Shown in pieces: positions 1 to 11,292 of a DNA stretch of 64,000 nucleotides. A model generated the notes under the pieces. The model was not told the origin of the DNA. It did not search any database and worked only from the letters and a program-made list of their open reading frames with translations. This DNA comes from Nemopilema nomurai. Taxonomy: Eukaryota; Cnidaria; Scyphozoa; Rhizostomeae; Rhizostomatidae. The translations under genes and the position numbers were made by a program. Location: contig ML133495.1 of assembly GCA_003864495.1 (NCBI GenBank), positions 2,177,231 through 2,241,230 of the forward strand. The letters are read 5' to 3'. Numbering within the stretch: the first letter of the stretch is position 1; each line of letters begins with the position of its first letter.

Positions 1-333
1 AGGAATTATCACCACCTAGGCAAATTTCAGCTCCTGTAGTGCAGATAAACTTTGCAGAGTATGTTTTCTTAAAGATATTAGTGTAACACATCATCAGTCA
101 CTGCCTTAGTCGACTATTGAAAAGCATATTGTCTACCTCTGTTCACCATCATGTACCTTGGAATCTTGTAGGATTATGGTAATGGATAGCTAATTGCTAT
201 TCAAGAATATTTTCCTATGCATGTATTGTGACAGAAAAGCAGCTTAGAAGGTCAGTATCGGGTAGATTAACCATTTTCTACTGCATAGGAAATAATAACA
301 GTTATTTATCCCACGATTTCGACTGTCTTCCAG

Positions 334-1566
334 GTTGGATCGTTGATCAAGCACACCAACAACTGCACGACTTGCATCTGTACCGGATCCGGGTTCAATT
401 GCACATCCTATTGTCCCATACAAAACTGCCCGGAGGTCGGTCTATTTGCAGTGTTTTGAAAAAAATTTACTGATCAATGACGCTTATTTTGAACTTTGCT
501 GAATAAAAATGTGTTAAATGTAATTCTATATATTATTCAGAAGCAAATGAACTTGCGGTTTGTATGCTCCTGAAAATCTGAATGTTCGGCGTCTAAAGTT
601 TTTTAAGTCGCTTTAGAAACAGTATGTTTAAATTTCTTACCGCTATCTTCAAATGTCCTTTTAGCCGGCGTACCCTATCATCATTATGTAAAATGGGTAA
701 ATAAATAATTGAGCAATAATAATGAACTTTTTTTCACTTATTGAGATTCCTCTAACTGAGGTTTAAATATCAACTGCTACTGCTACAGACACATCAACCT
801 TCTACTCTTTTCAAAATAGTTTTTTATTTGGAATATTTCTGATTTCTGTAGCGCATTAGTGCACTAAGATGAATTGCATTAATCTCAAAGTGTCATTCTT
901 GTTTCGCTGAAAGAATGCCTTTACCTTCAATTTCCACGTTTTGTTGTTTTAGGGCCAAGAAATTCATTATGAGAAAGATCGATGCTGCGTTTGCACACCA
1001 ATCAGTAAGCATAACATTTGACTTGATGATTGATTTATTTGAAAAATCGATGCTTGTAATTATCTAGAGATAAATGAATTCTGATATCGAAAGTCAAAAT
1101 AGCCTGTTAGATTTAACATTCAAAGGATAGTTTCAGCCAAACTTGATTCCGTAAACGAATGTCTTCCCTAACAGACATCACCACCTTGACTCCAGCAACA
1201 ACAACAGCAACTACTGTCCGCTCTTCTACTCCCTCTACCCTTGTGCCGGTGTCAGAATGTCTGGTCAACGTTTCGAATGTCAATTTCACGAATATTGACG
1301 GATGCAAGTCGGCTGCCACTCTCATGCAGACCAGTTGCTCTGGCAAATGTGCGTCGGAATCCTGGACTACGTTTAACGAAGCCGCACTGTACAACGACTG
1401 TCGATGCTGCAAAGCAACTGGGTACAAGACCAATACAGCCCAGCTGAATTGTCGAAACGGGACCGTAATAAGCATGAGTTACCTCGTTATTACCAGCTGC
1501 CACTGCAGAGGCTGTAGTTACGATCTACTTGGTACGGCAACAACTTCTACTACAACACTTACATAG
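334..1566 (+). CDS. Mucin/VWF-like protein, 3' end: VWC domain, Thr-rich linker and C-terminal cystine knot (5' end outside window)
   Basis: Three exons, 334-435, 953-1004 and 1175-1566, join in phase (0, 0, 1) with AG acceptors and GT donors at each edge. Exons 1 and 2 give the end of a von Willebrand C domain, with a CTTCICTG-type start and a DRCCVCTP end. The third exon begins with a Thr/Ser-rich linker, then a C-terminal cystine-knot (CTCK) domain with 11 cysteines, including CRCC and CHCRGC, and ends at TAG 1566. VWC-linker-CTCK is the known tail of secreted mucins, VWF, otogelin and SCO-spondin, where the CTCK makes disulfide-linked dimers. The upstream part of the protein must lie left of base 1, since 334 starts inside the VWC domain. 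An AATAAA lies at 1633. The exact family member cannot be decided from this tail. Confidence 0.8.
436..952 (+). other. Intron of the mucin-like gene
   Basis: The intron runs from a weak donor (GTCGGT) to a TTTTGTTGTTTTAG acceptor. No other feature is seen in it. Bases 1-333 are likewise intronic or upstream sequence with no exon I can support. Confidence 0.6.
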
Positions 1567-1632
1567 ACTTTAACCTGCAGTCATTCCTAGCGTAAATCCC
1601 TTAATGAGTATTAGTTGCCAAAAAATTCGTTC

Positions 1633-1638
1633 AATAAA
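1633..1638 (+). terminator. Polyadenylation signal after first CTCK exon
   Basis: An AATAAA hexamer lies 67 bases after the first CTCK stop and is followed at once by a T-rich (TGTC)n run, as expected for a cleavage site. It lies upstream of the second CTCK acceptor, so use of this site would exclude the second exon. Confidence 0.5.
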
Positions 1639-1706
1639 GCGGCATTTGTCTGTCTGTCTGTCTTTGGCCAGTATTCTAAGTGGGTTTCATTGTCTTTATC
1701 CCCCAG

Positions 1707-2101
1707 CAACTGCTTCAATCAAAACCGTTGCTCATACCGAGAAGCTACCCGTCAGTGACAGTGTAACAACAACACTTTCGTATCAGACGACAAAACATAA
1801 AACTGATGTTATCTCGCTTGATAAGTCCTGTCGTGTAGCAAAATATAGCAAAATTATCGAAACTAGTTATGGATGCCGATCAGAGTATCCCGTTGCAAGG
1901 ACATCGTGCGAAGGAAGCTGTCACTCTAGTTCTCATTTTGAAAATTTGAAGCTTCATTCTGCGTGTGACTGCTGTAAACCTTCTGATTACAACGTCCATA
2001 GAGTAAAACTTTTGTGCAACGATACCATAAATATGGAATATCAATTTATGCGTATTGAGACATGTTCTTGTCAAACGTGCAGTGCTGACAAAAGTAGTTA
2101 G
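1707..2101 (+). CDS. Second CTCK terminal exon (alternative last exon, or separate small secreted CTCK gene)
   Basis: This exon encodes a second cystine-knot domain with the same 11-cysteine layout as the first (GC, SCEGSC, CDCC, SCQTC) after a short Thr-rich linker, ending at TAG 2101. A pyrimidine-rich tract and CAG end at 1706. The exon opens with two bases completing a codon, which is exactly the phase needed after the donor at 1005, so the VWC exon could splice to either CTCK exon. The alternative is an independent gene starting at ATG 1604. That reading gives 165 residues with a hydrophobic stretch (LSVCLSLASILSG) resembling a signal peptide. The strong acceptor and phase match favour an alternative last exon. 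The two CTCK sequences are clearly diverged, so the duplication is old. Confidence 0.6.
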
Positions 2102-3243
2102 CCGAGTTCATTCTCTGTATACCGGTGTAGTATGTATAAAGTACTGAAATAGCATAAACAAATATCCCAGCAAGAAATCATCGTTTCCTGAACTAAGAGA
2201 GTCTACAAGCGCTTAGGAGGATCGTTGCTTGACAAACCAACTATGTTGCTGGAGGTGGTGGTCTCAGTATGCAGCTTTATGAAGATGTATGTTGATAGCA
2301 ATGTTTGTTGCAACGAAAATTGGAAGTTTTATTTCCTTATGTGGTGATGCATAAAACAGAAACAAAAATGTGATATTATATTGACTTGCCAACCGTCCTC
2401 CAAACCATGTTATAAAAGCATTGGACTCAAGAGTAGGTCTTATTAAACATAAAAAATGCTCTCTTCTTTTTGCAAATATAAAGAAACAAGTGATAACACT
2501 ATGATGTTGTTTTGTAGTAAAGCTTGGTGTCAGATAAAATATTTTCATTTAGGTCCCACTAATTCAAAGTCCTTGTAGCTCATTGTTGTTTATGGTGAAA
2601 AATACTGCTATTCTTGAGGGAAGTTAATCAATAACGTGAGTTCTGGCCATTTATCAGGTGACTCTGTTGCGCTACGCAATTTTATTTGTAATCTTAGAAG
2701 CCCTTAAAAATACTTTATAAGGGCTGATGCCATGAGAGGAGGGATCCTGGATATGGGTAGAATAGATATCATTTTTGGAAATGTTTACCTACATCACTGA
2801 TCATTGACTCACCATGATCCTAAAAATTCAGGATTTGAGGCCCTATCAATCGGGGGATCTTTTATGGAGGCATAAAACAAGGCAAAATTTGCTATTTTAC
2901 GACGTAGGTTGTTCGAATTAGGTTGTTCTAATCTAATTAAAAAATTGTATAATAGCATAATATAAAAGATCCTCACACAGTGTTTTACTCTTCAGTACAT
3001 AAACTTTCACCCTCTCGATCGTTCTCTTGTTGCAATGCCAGTGGACTAGTTTAATCTGCTTTACAAAATGGTCTTCCGTCATGCTAAAAATTTAATTTTT
3101 AATTTTTCCAGAAGTGAGTTCTATTGCTCGTTGATATGTGTATTTATACCACGGTGTTTTTGATACCATGGAATACTGAGGCTTGCTGCGCAACCTTGAA
3201 GAAGAAGGCGTGGTCCGTGCTTTGTGGTACAAAACCTCACAAT

Positions 3244-3720
3244 GGTTAGAAAAAGCGGAACTAGTTTTCGCATACACGCTTTTTTATAAGGAACCACTTT
3301 ATAAGGAACCTACATGTAGAAGGCCAAAATATATAAAGAACTTATATTACTAAAAACGAAATCCCTAAAGAACTTTTCGACTTTAACAATTTTTATAACT
3401 GCAAGCATCAAGAACTAAAAAGCTGGTTCCATTCATTTGCAGCCAATACTCTCATAGATTGTTTGCTATTCGTGTGTCAAGTGCTTTATCGAGTAGTTTC
3501 CGCATATGCTGTCTCGCCCCTCTCTCTATTAAGTGTTAAGGCTTATTGATGTGCAGTGAAAATTAAGGAACTTTTAAGGAACTTTTGGTACTAAAATCTG
3601 ATGACTTGATCTACGGATAACTTTTGGAACTAGGCCTTGTGGCAGGTTCCTTATAAAAAAGCGTGTACTTAAAGTACTTGTTTCGTCCGACACACCTCAG
3701 AGTATGCAAACGTCGAAAGA
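3244..3720 (+). repeat. Dispersed repeat copy 1, interrupted by the MITE
   Basis: With the MITE removed, 3244-3274 joined to 3668-3720 resembles 48491-48571. Shared blocks include a GGTTAGAAAAAGCGGAAC-like start, ACTTAAAGTACTT, a TTTCGTCCGACA-like block, CCTC and GTATGCAAACGTCG. The repeat family is unknown to me. Confidence 0.65.
3275..3665. mobile_element. 391-bp MITE with 21-bp terminal inverted repeats and TA target duplication
   Basis: The ends are perfect 21-bp inverted repeats (CACGCTTTTTTATAAGGAAC plus C at 3275-3295, and its complement at 3645-3665). A TA dinucleotide lies directly outside each end (3273-3274 and 3666-3667). TTATAAGGAACC is repeated once more just inside the left end at 3299. 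There is no ORF, so it is non-autonomous. The TA duplication is typical of Tc1/mariner-type insertion. The flanks at 3244-3274 and 3666-3720 reconstitute a sequence also found uninterrupted at 48491-48571, which confirms the element borders. Confidence 0.85.
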
Positions 3721-4363
3721 TAACCAAAAACTGACCGAATAAATAGCCAGCAACTGTTAGATATAAAACTATAATCAGCTTGAACTTTCAATGTTTTTAA
3801 AGAGGCTTAACAAGTAGATTGATAGGTCTCGTTTACGATCACACGCACTGATCTAAAGAAAATTTACTAACTGCTTTTAAAATACATTTTTGCATGATGT
3901 AACATTATGTCAGCTTGAATTTCAATATTTTTGGCACACGTAAATTTCGAATATAAACAGAGCTACCTACTAGTCGACGAAACTCTGCCTGTGTATGCAG
4001 GTACTTTTATTGTGTCACTATGACATTCCTTTACTTATTGCATAAGTTATTCTAGCCAAAATCCAAAAACTTTCAACAAGACAAAATTTTCCAATTTTTG
4101 AACTATATATAAATTCTAGAAGAAGTTTTCCATACCTGTTGCCGTTCAAAAACCTTAACGGACAACCCTTAATAACGTCGTGGCCAATCGTAAATTCGCT
4201 CAAATTCATTCTAAAATCTGTAGTGAATTCTCCCGTTTTTCCACAGCTGTAAATTGTTCGTCATCTTCTATTAGCCTCCTTGCAAAAAAGAATGATTTGA
4301 AAAAGGGTCTTCTTTAGATCAGGTGTGTTCGTAAACGAGACCTATTTGCTTCCCACCTTAAAG

Positions 4364-7333
4364 ATGGCGGACAGCAAAGGCAGCCCGGGTAACAAGATGA
4401 GTGGTGTTGTCCTCTCCCAGTTACCTTTACAACAATTAGAATATCTTAGAGGACAAATTGAAGAGGTACGATAATTTTTGTTGAAATGCTAGAGATATAT
4501 AATCATCTTTAAAGCTTGCTACTTCAGTTGCATGCAAGAATGGTTGTGGCCTAAAAAATTAAAATAAACCAAATGAATATATTGCTTCCTATTCACATAC
4601 CACACCCAATTTTGCCTATTATATTATTGCCTATTTGCGCCATGTTGTCACTGTTGCAGTCCTAGAACTCCATTTTTAATGTTGCCAGACGAACCGGTAC
4701 ACAATGCACTCCCAGTTAGTGTTCAACTGGTTTTCCACGGGTGTGGTTGTTGGATCCACTAACCAGATATGAACCTCATGAAGCAGTATAGATTTGCCAA
4801 CAATCATGTAGTTATATGGACTCATATGCTAATGTAGATTCATCAATGATTGTGAAACTTAATGTGCTAATTTATGGCGCTGTAATTATTGTTTAGAGGA
4901 ATCCAGCAGCTGTAAATATTTCGAAAAAACCTTTCATCCATATTCTAATGAAGGCGTTTATGGCATCTTGTCTGTATAGTTTGTCTGTGTGATTTGTAAA
5001 AATTTGGTTTCAACACTTCACTTGTTTCGGCAATGTTTTTTCCATGGCATCTGACTTGGAAGGTTTGGATGTAAATGATGTTTGTGATGGATAAAGTTTT
5101 TAAAATAAAGTTTAATTATTCTAGGATAATCATTCCAATTGTGAGTATTATTCATTCAATTATTTAATTCAGTCAGTCAGTCATTCTCCACATCACTCTC
5201 ATGTTGTGTTTTGGTCTTAGGAGGTTAAAATGTTCACTGAATCTGTAACAAGGCTGAAAGGAGCACAGCAAAAGTTTGCTGATTCAATGGACAATGTTAC
5301 TAAACTGAAAGCAAGCAAAGATGGTAAAGCTTTCTTATCATTCTGTCATATATTGCTGATCAATAGCTGTAAATATGTTGATTCTGTTTTCATTTTGGGC
5401 ATTTCAAAAGATTTTTGGGAAGTGTTGAGTCATAACATATCATCCCTCCTTCCCTTTCGAGAGCTAAGCTCAATTTATTTTAAAACATACAGTATATAGG
5501 TCAAGCTCTCAAACTGCCTGTTATAGGTAAATCCAAGCAAGCACTTTTTTCTAGCTTCCAACATTTTGAAGATGAAAAAACGTTTTTCTAAAAAGACACC
5601 TTCATTGCAGCTATCTTTTTACTTTTCATTTTGGCTGGGAGCTATTTTCCACTGTGCTTCTCTGTGTCATAGTTTTGGTGTTATTATCCCTGTTTTTTTA
5701 TTAAGTCTTGATTTTGAATGAAGAAATTGTAGAAACCACATAATACACTATTTTAAAACTATTATTGATAGATTTGTATGATCTGAAAATTAGCTTGAAG
5801 AACATAAGCAGGCAAATTCCCTATTGAGAATAATTAAGTTCAGGAGCTCTTGGAGGTTTTTCCAAAACTGTTTTTATAAATGCCAAATGAATGCCTAGTG
5901 TTTCATCTCCATAAGTTGCACTGGTTTTCACTGGTATTTTTCTTTTTTTCTAGGCAGTGAAATATTGATTCCCATGACAAGCTCTGTATCCTCTTTTGCG
6001 TCTTGAGTTTTTGCATCTAATGTATGCCTTTCTTTATATGAAAGTGTTTAGTTTACATGCTCTATTTGCTTCTCTAAATATATGCTAGTTGTTAAATGCT
6101 AAGCTAACTCATGTTATATATTGCCATAATTGTATTACCAAACTTGCAGATGCTTAGAAACCTTGTAATAGTGATTGCCTGATACACCAAAATTTTTAGT
6201 CTTATCATTTACAAGGTCTGAGTATTAGTTTTTTTGACAACTGGTATATAGATGTATGTACCAGGGAAGACAGAAAATCTGAAGAATGTTGTGGTTGAGA
6301 TTGGAACTGGCTACTACGCTGAGAAGGTTTGCTGTTATGTGTGCCTTACTTATTTTTGTATCCTTATGAATAGATGGGTTATTTGATTTATCTCTGCATA
6401 GAGTCTGTGTAAAGCAACATGAATGCTATTTTTTGTAGAAGTGCTCTCTCAGCAACCTATTTCCAGCCAATAAAAAATATTGCAAGCAAGGACTAAGATA
6501 TATGGGGGCAAGGAGGGCTTTATTTTTGAAAGATATTATAATTTGTAGTTAGAAAGAAAAATGTGCCTTGCCCTAAGCCAATCTGAAGATTCATGGAAAG
6601 CATTTCTCCCGCAGTGTAACCCTGTACTTCCCCTCAAAAGTTTTGGCTTGCTTTGCTAGCTTACTGATTTGCCAGTTACGGCCCCCTCTTGTAAAAAAGA
6701 TGTGGCAGGGCTATTTGAATTGCATTTCTTGGGCATGAATACTTGTGGATAAAATAACTCAATTTTTAAATTTGTAATACTCAACACAACCAAGTCATAT
6801 CATGAGTCGGAAATGTTACTTAGTTGTTGTAATTTTAATTCTTCTAATTCCTTTTCTCATACCCATTCAGACCTTAAAAGAGGCAGAGCAATATTTCAAA
6901 CGGAAGATTGACTTTATTGCCAAACAGATTGAAAAAATACAGCCAATGCTTGCAGAGAAGCAAACACTTATGCAAGGTTTGCATCCACCAATCATGCCAA
7001 TTTTTGCTAGTATATCCACAATGTTCGGAATATGTTTATTGCCCTTGTACAGAGCTAGATGTAATCAGGATGTTGTACTAGAGTTTCTGCATGATATCTA
7101 TATAGCTTTCACAGATTTGTTTGTTAAAGAAAATGCAGGTTGTGTAAACACACGTGAATCTCAACCATTATTTATATGTTGACCTGAATGCTGTCTCTGT
7201 TTTCCGTTGACTTTGCATAAGTTGTAAGATGAAATTTGTTTTTGAAGCAATCACAGAGACGATGAACACAAAGATCCAGCAGCAGTTGAGTACTTCAAAA
7301 CTTGCAGAGCAGACAGCAAATTTGAAGACCTAA
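4364..7333 (+). CDS. PFDN5: Prefoldin subunit 5 (alpha-class), complete, six exons
   Basis: Exons 4364-4465, 5221-5323, 5954-5985, 6252-6326, 6871-6976 and 7248-7333 join in phase to give 167 residues, close to the usual ~154. Recognisable family segments are LPLQQLEYLRGQIEEE and VTRLKGAQQKF in the N-terminal helix, LIPMTSSMYVPGK and VVVEIGTGYYAEK in the beta hairpins, and YFKRKIDF followed by KQIEKIQPML in the C-terminal helix. Prefoldin is a cytosolic hexamer that passes unfolded actin and tubulin to the CCT chaperonin. Subunit 5 is one of its two alpha-type coiled-coil subunits. Start ATG 4364 sits in AAGATGG, close to Kozak consensus. The 32-base third exon is small but phase-exact. Confidence 0.95.
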
Positions 7334-8180
7334 AGTCAATTCTGTGAGCCATATATGCCAGTTTTCAATTTGCATGTGATGGAAACGAAGAGGTCTCTGG
7401 TGCAGAAACTGACTTCAGAAGCACCATTGTTCACAGAACCACCTAATCCAGGACTGTTATTTGATATATATTTGAGGCAGAGTAGCTAGTATTCATGAAC
7501 ATGTAAATTGTACCTGAAGTTAAAGACTTAAGTTTAGATGCAATAGTCTTCTCTTCTCTGTTTCTCACTGGTCAAGCAAAGTCTTTGCTTTGCAAGCCTT
7601 TGGTGATGTTGTTGTCAGAGAACTCCAGCTGCAGTTTTTTACTGCAAACCTTTTATTACTTTTTGTTTTTGGGTTTGCCAAATGAAATGGTGAGAAGGTG
7701 AATAAAGTTATGTAACTGCTATTGTCCTTTGTAATTTTTTAGAAGCCAGCTGTCCAAAAACCTGTTAATTACGTTTTTTGTATAGATATATTAAAAGTGG
7801 GTACTAATGGGCTTGAATATTGGAATGATTTTGGTTATACTAAGGAAGTTTGAAAAAGGAAAAGTGTTGTTTAGCATAATAATTAGCGTGATAATTACGT
7901 ATGCTAAATAATACAGATAGTCTGGGGATGATAGCTATGAGAAGCTTAAAAGCCTCAATTGCTGCCAACATAAACATTTCCTAATCGAAAAGGGCGTGCC
8001 CTATATTAAAAAGGGCGCTTCCTACTATTGAAAATGGCGTGTTTCATCTTAACGGGGTGTCAAAAAGTTGGACAAACGTAAAAGTCACATTTTGCCGCCA
8101 CCTCCCCCTCCCCCACTTCTTATGCAAATCGCCGGCCCCGACTGAGCTAGTCCTTGTCGCAGAAAAGAAAAGTGGTGCGA
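7334..8180 (+). other. Prefoldin 3' UTR and KLHL promoter/5' UTR interval
   Basis: This interval carries the prefoldin 3' UTR (polyadenylation signal at 7701), then the upstream region of the kelch gene. A pyrimidine-rich block at 8083-8146 resembles one at about 38009-38055. An in-frame TAG at 8148 forces initiation at or after ATG 8181. No CpG-rich core promoter is obvious. Confidence 0.5.
7701..7706 (+). terminator. Polyadenylation signal of prefoldin gene
   Basis: AATAAA occurs 368 bases after the prefoldin stop at 7333, followed by TG/T-rich sequence. Confidence 0.5.
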
Positions 8181-11100
8181 ATGCGTCAAAAAGTTGCAGA
8201 TGTGATCTTAGAAACAACAGCAACAACATTGGCAACTCAATTGTCTTCGCCACCGAGGAAATCACCGGTCGACAAGGAAAAGCAAAACATGGCAACCCAA
8301 ATTGGGGAAGAGTTGATGAATGATGAAGATCGAGTTTCAAGTGATGATATTGAAACGTTTTGTATTTTCAACAGACCAGACCTACTGCAGAAGTCTTTTG
8401 TGGGTTTGAATGAGCTGCGGAAAGCTAGCCTGTTTTGTGACGTAACATTGATTGCGGAAGGCCGGGAAATACAGGCACATCGTGTTGTTTTAGCAGCTAA
8501 TAGCTCTTATTTCAGTGCCATGTTTACATCAAATATGGCAGAAAGTATAATGGACAGTGTTAAGTTGCATGGTGTAAACTACACTGCGCTCGACTGTATA
8601 ATTTGCTGTCTTTATGGTGAGAAATTGAGACTAACACAAAATAATGTTAACGAGGTGATGTCAGCCTCTTCCCTGCTGCAAGTCGATCCAGTCAGAGAAG
8701 CCTGTGAAAGTTATTTATTGAGAAAGCTCCACCCCACGAACTGCATAACAGTTAGAAGTATTGCTGATACATTTAGTTGTCCAGAGCTCTTAAATGCAGC
8801 TGAGTCATTCATTGAAAGAAATTTTGTTGAAGTTTCAGTCTCTGAGGAATTTCACCAGTTGCCTCTAAGTGGAATAACAGAGCTTATATCTAAGGATGAT
8901 TTAAATGTTCGCTCAGAAGAACAGGTATTTGAGGCAGTCTTGAGGTGGGTTAAGCATGAAGAAAAGCACCGAAAGGAACATTTGACTTCATTGTTAGAAC
9001 AGGTAAGGCTTTCACTCCTGCCACCACAATATTTAAGTGACAGGGTTTTAGCAGAGGAGATTATCCACAGTGATATTAACTGTAGAGATCTGATAGATGA
9101 AGCCAAGGATTATATGCTAATGCCAGAAAGAAGAAAGCACGTAAAGAGTTTTAGAACGTCACCAAGAAGATGCAGTGAAGCAGCAGGTCTCATTTACATT
9201 GTTGGGGGTTTGTCGTCCACTGGGAAATCCCTATCAACTGTAGAAAAGTTTGACACTGTTACATGTAAGTGGACACCAGTTCCACCCATGACAATGCAGA
9301 GAAGTCGAGTTGCTGTTGTTGTTTTGGATTCAAAGCTTTATGCCTTGGGTGGTTTTGATGGCAATGTCAGACTGAATGATGTTGAAAGATTTGATCCATA
9401 CGCAAACAGGTATGGCTTAGAAATCATTTATTATTGTTTTTATTCAAGTAATATTCAAAGGTGACCTTTTTATTCATTATTCATTATTACTAACATATAG
9501 CACCAAATTTTATATTATATAGTAGTTAATGGCAGTTGTATACCAACCAAAAATGGGATTTTCCTGTTAATTTGTTTAAGTGTATGACTTCTTAAGGAAA
9601 ACTGGGCTCTAGGTCAACTCTTTTCAAGTTATGACAGGTCAAAAATACAAAATTCTCTAATTTGGAGGAAACTGGGCCACACCCAGATTTACATGATCCT
9701 GTGCTGTAGCTCTGTATCTTTCAAGTTTAGCCACTTAAATGGAATATCAAGATTTCAAATGCTGACCATGCCCAGAGGGGCAGTTTTGACTCCAACGATA
9801 TTTTTTTGATAGCCTTTGGCTACTAGTAGCAATTAGTTAATAAGTTGATGAAGAAACTTAAGGATGAGGCTACAATTTTACACAACTAGTCATTTATATC
9901 TGACAGGTTTGTGTAAGTGCCACATTTTTTGGTTTTCCATACTGAAGCTTATCAGGTCACAAGTGGCTACACTTAATTACAGCTTCTTACTTCTTATTAA
10001 AGATATCTTCAAATAGCTTCAAACTTTTTGCTCAAACTATTTGCTGCAGTCAATGTAAACAATGAATAATTTCTATTGAACAGCATTCTTGTTTAGGCCT
10101 ATAGCAACCCTGAAAATATTATATGGGCTTGAGTTCTGTGATCACACATACTGCCAATTTACACTGCTGCCTCCTTAAAGGAGGTTCAATGAAATACTCA
10201 AGGTTCTAGCAACTAAAGAAAAAGAAAGATAGGATAGGACAGGAAAAAAGAAAAGTTTATGAGGTGTCCTTCTAAGTTACACATTTTAAAAGGAACAACC
10301 GCTGCTCTTGGATATTAGGTTATTTAAACCCATTAATTCAAGAATATCTAAATAAAAGTCTATTCATATTTTTAAATAGTGCGAGACGTGAAGTTTGACA
10401 AAGGTTAGCTTTTTTAAACAGATAAAAACCAATAAATTTGCTGTTATGATTAACTTCATGCGTTCATTTTTTTGTTATGAGCAGTAATAATGACAGGGGA
10501 AGTGATAATAAGATGGATATCTTCCTTCTAAAGGCATAAAATTTAAACTTGAAAGCTAATCGAGAACAAATCCAGTTTTATGGCTATTAATTCATTCATG
10601 TACCCTGTAGATGGTGTAGCTTTTGGATATCCAACTAAATGTCCATTTCGTTTAGGTGGGAACGTGTATGCCCAATGAACGTCCGGCGGAGTGCTTTGGG
10701 TGCGGCTGTAATGGATGGCAAGATGTACGTCATCGGCGGCTATGATGGTAACGCGTCGTTGAACAGTGTCGAATGTTTCGATCCTTCGATCAATCAGTGG
10801 AAGTTCGTCGCAAGCATGGCAACAATGAGAAGTGCGACAGGAGTCGTCTCTCTGAATGGAAAGTTGTACGCAGCCGGGGGTCACAACGGCATGTCGATAT
10901 TCTGCTCCGTCGAGGCCTATGACTTGACCAATAAGCAATGGCGCTTTCAAGCCCCCATGATAGTGAGGCGCTGCAGACTGGCATTGACGACCCTTAACAG
11001 TCGGATATACGCATGTGGCGGGTATGACGGGACCTCCTTCCTCAGTTCGGTGGAAGTTTACGATCCTTGTGCCAATCAGTGGAACTTCGTCTCATCCATG

Positions 11101-11292
11101 ACTCAAAGACGAAGCCGTGTTGCTGTCGTATCGTTGGGCTGCAAGATTTATGCAGTCGGCGGTTATAATGGCGTGTCTAATTTAGGCAGCGCTGAGGTGT
11201 ACAATCCTTGGGCGAATAACTGGGAAATTGCTACGGAGATGGAGATGCATGATGGTGGAGTTGGTGCTGCCGTGTTGCCTCGAATCACATAA
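8181..11292 (+). CDS. KLHL18: BTB-BACK-kelch protein, KLHL18-like, complete, two exons
   Basis: Exon 8181-9409 and exon 10656-11292 join as AG|G (Arg) to give 621 residues. Order: a BTB domain at about 75-190 (KASLFCDVTL, AHRVVLAANSSYFSAMFTSN), a BACK domain at about 195-300 (LHPTNCITVRSIAD, FVEVSVSEEFHQLPL, ELISKDDLNVRSEEQVFEAV), then six kelch repeats with GG, spaced Tyr and Trp (IVGGLSSTG, ALGGFDGN, VIGGYDGN, AAGGHNGM, ACGGYDGT, AVGGYNGV). The linker LIDEAKDYMLMPERR is strongly reminiscent of KLHL18. Such proteins are substrate adaptors of cullin-3 ubiquitin ligases: BTB binds CUL3 and the propeller binds substrate. ATG 8181 is the first in frame after TAG 8148. The orthology to KLHL18 is a recognition call; the family-level assignment is secure. 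Confidence 0.92.
9410..10655 (+). other. Intron of the KLHL18-like gene
   Basis: The single intron, 1246 bases from GTATGG to TTTCGTTTAG, splits the second kelch repeat. No repeat or gene is seen in it beyond an A/G-rich tract near 10215-10255. Confidence 0.8.

Larger units (their letters stand above)
2102..4363. other. Intergenic region between mucin-like gene and prefoldin gene
   Basis: No coding exon is recognisable. The interval holds the MITE at 3275-3665 and the older dispersed repeat it interrupted. The last 100 bases before ATG 4364 should contain the prefoldin promoter and 5' UTR, but no definite core element is visible. Confidence 0.6.

Noticed and set aside
228..473. 81-residue + strand frame over the VWC exon
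   Set aside because: It starts at a non-ATG codon and is out of frame with the exon 334-435, which encodes the cysteine-patterned VWC sequence and splices in phase.
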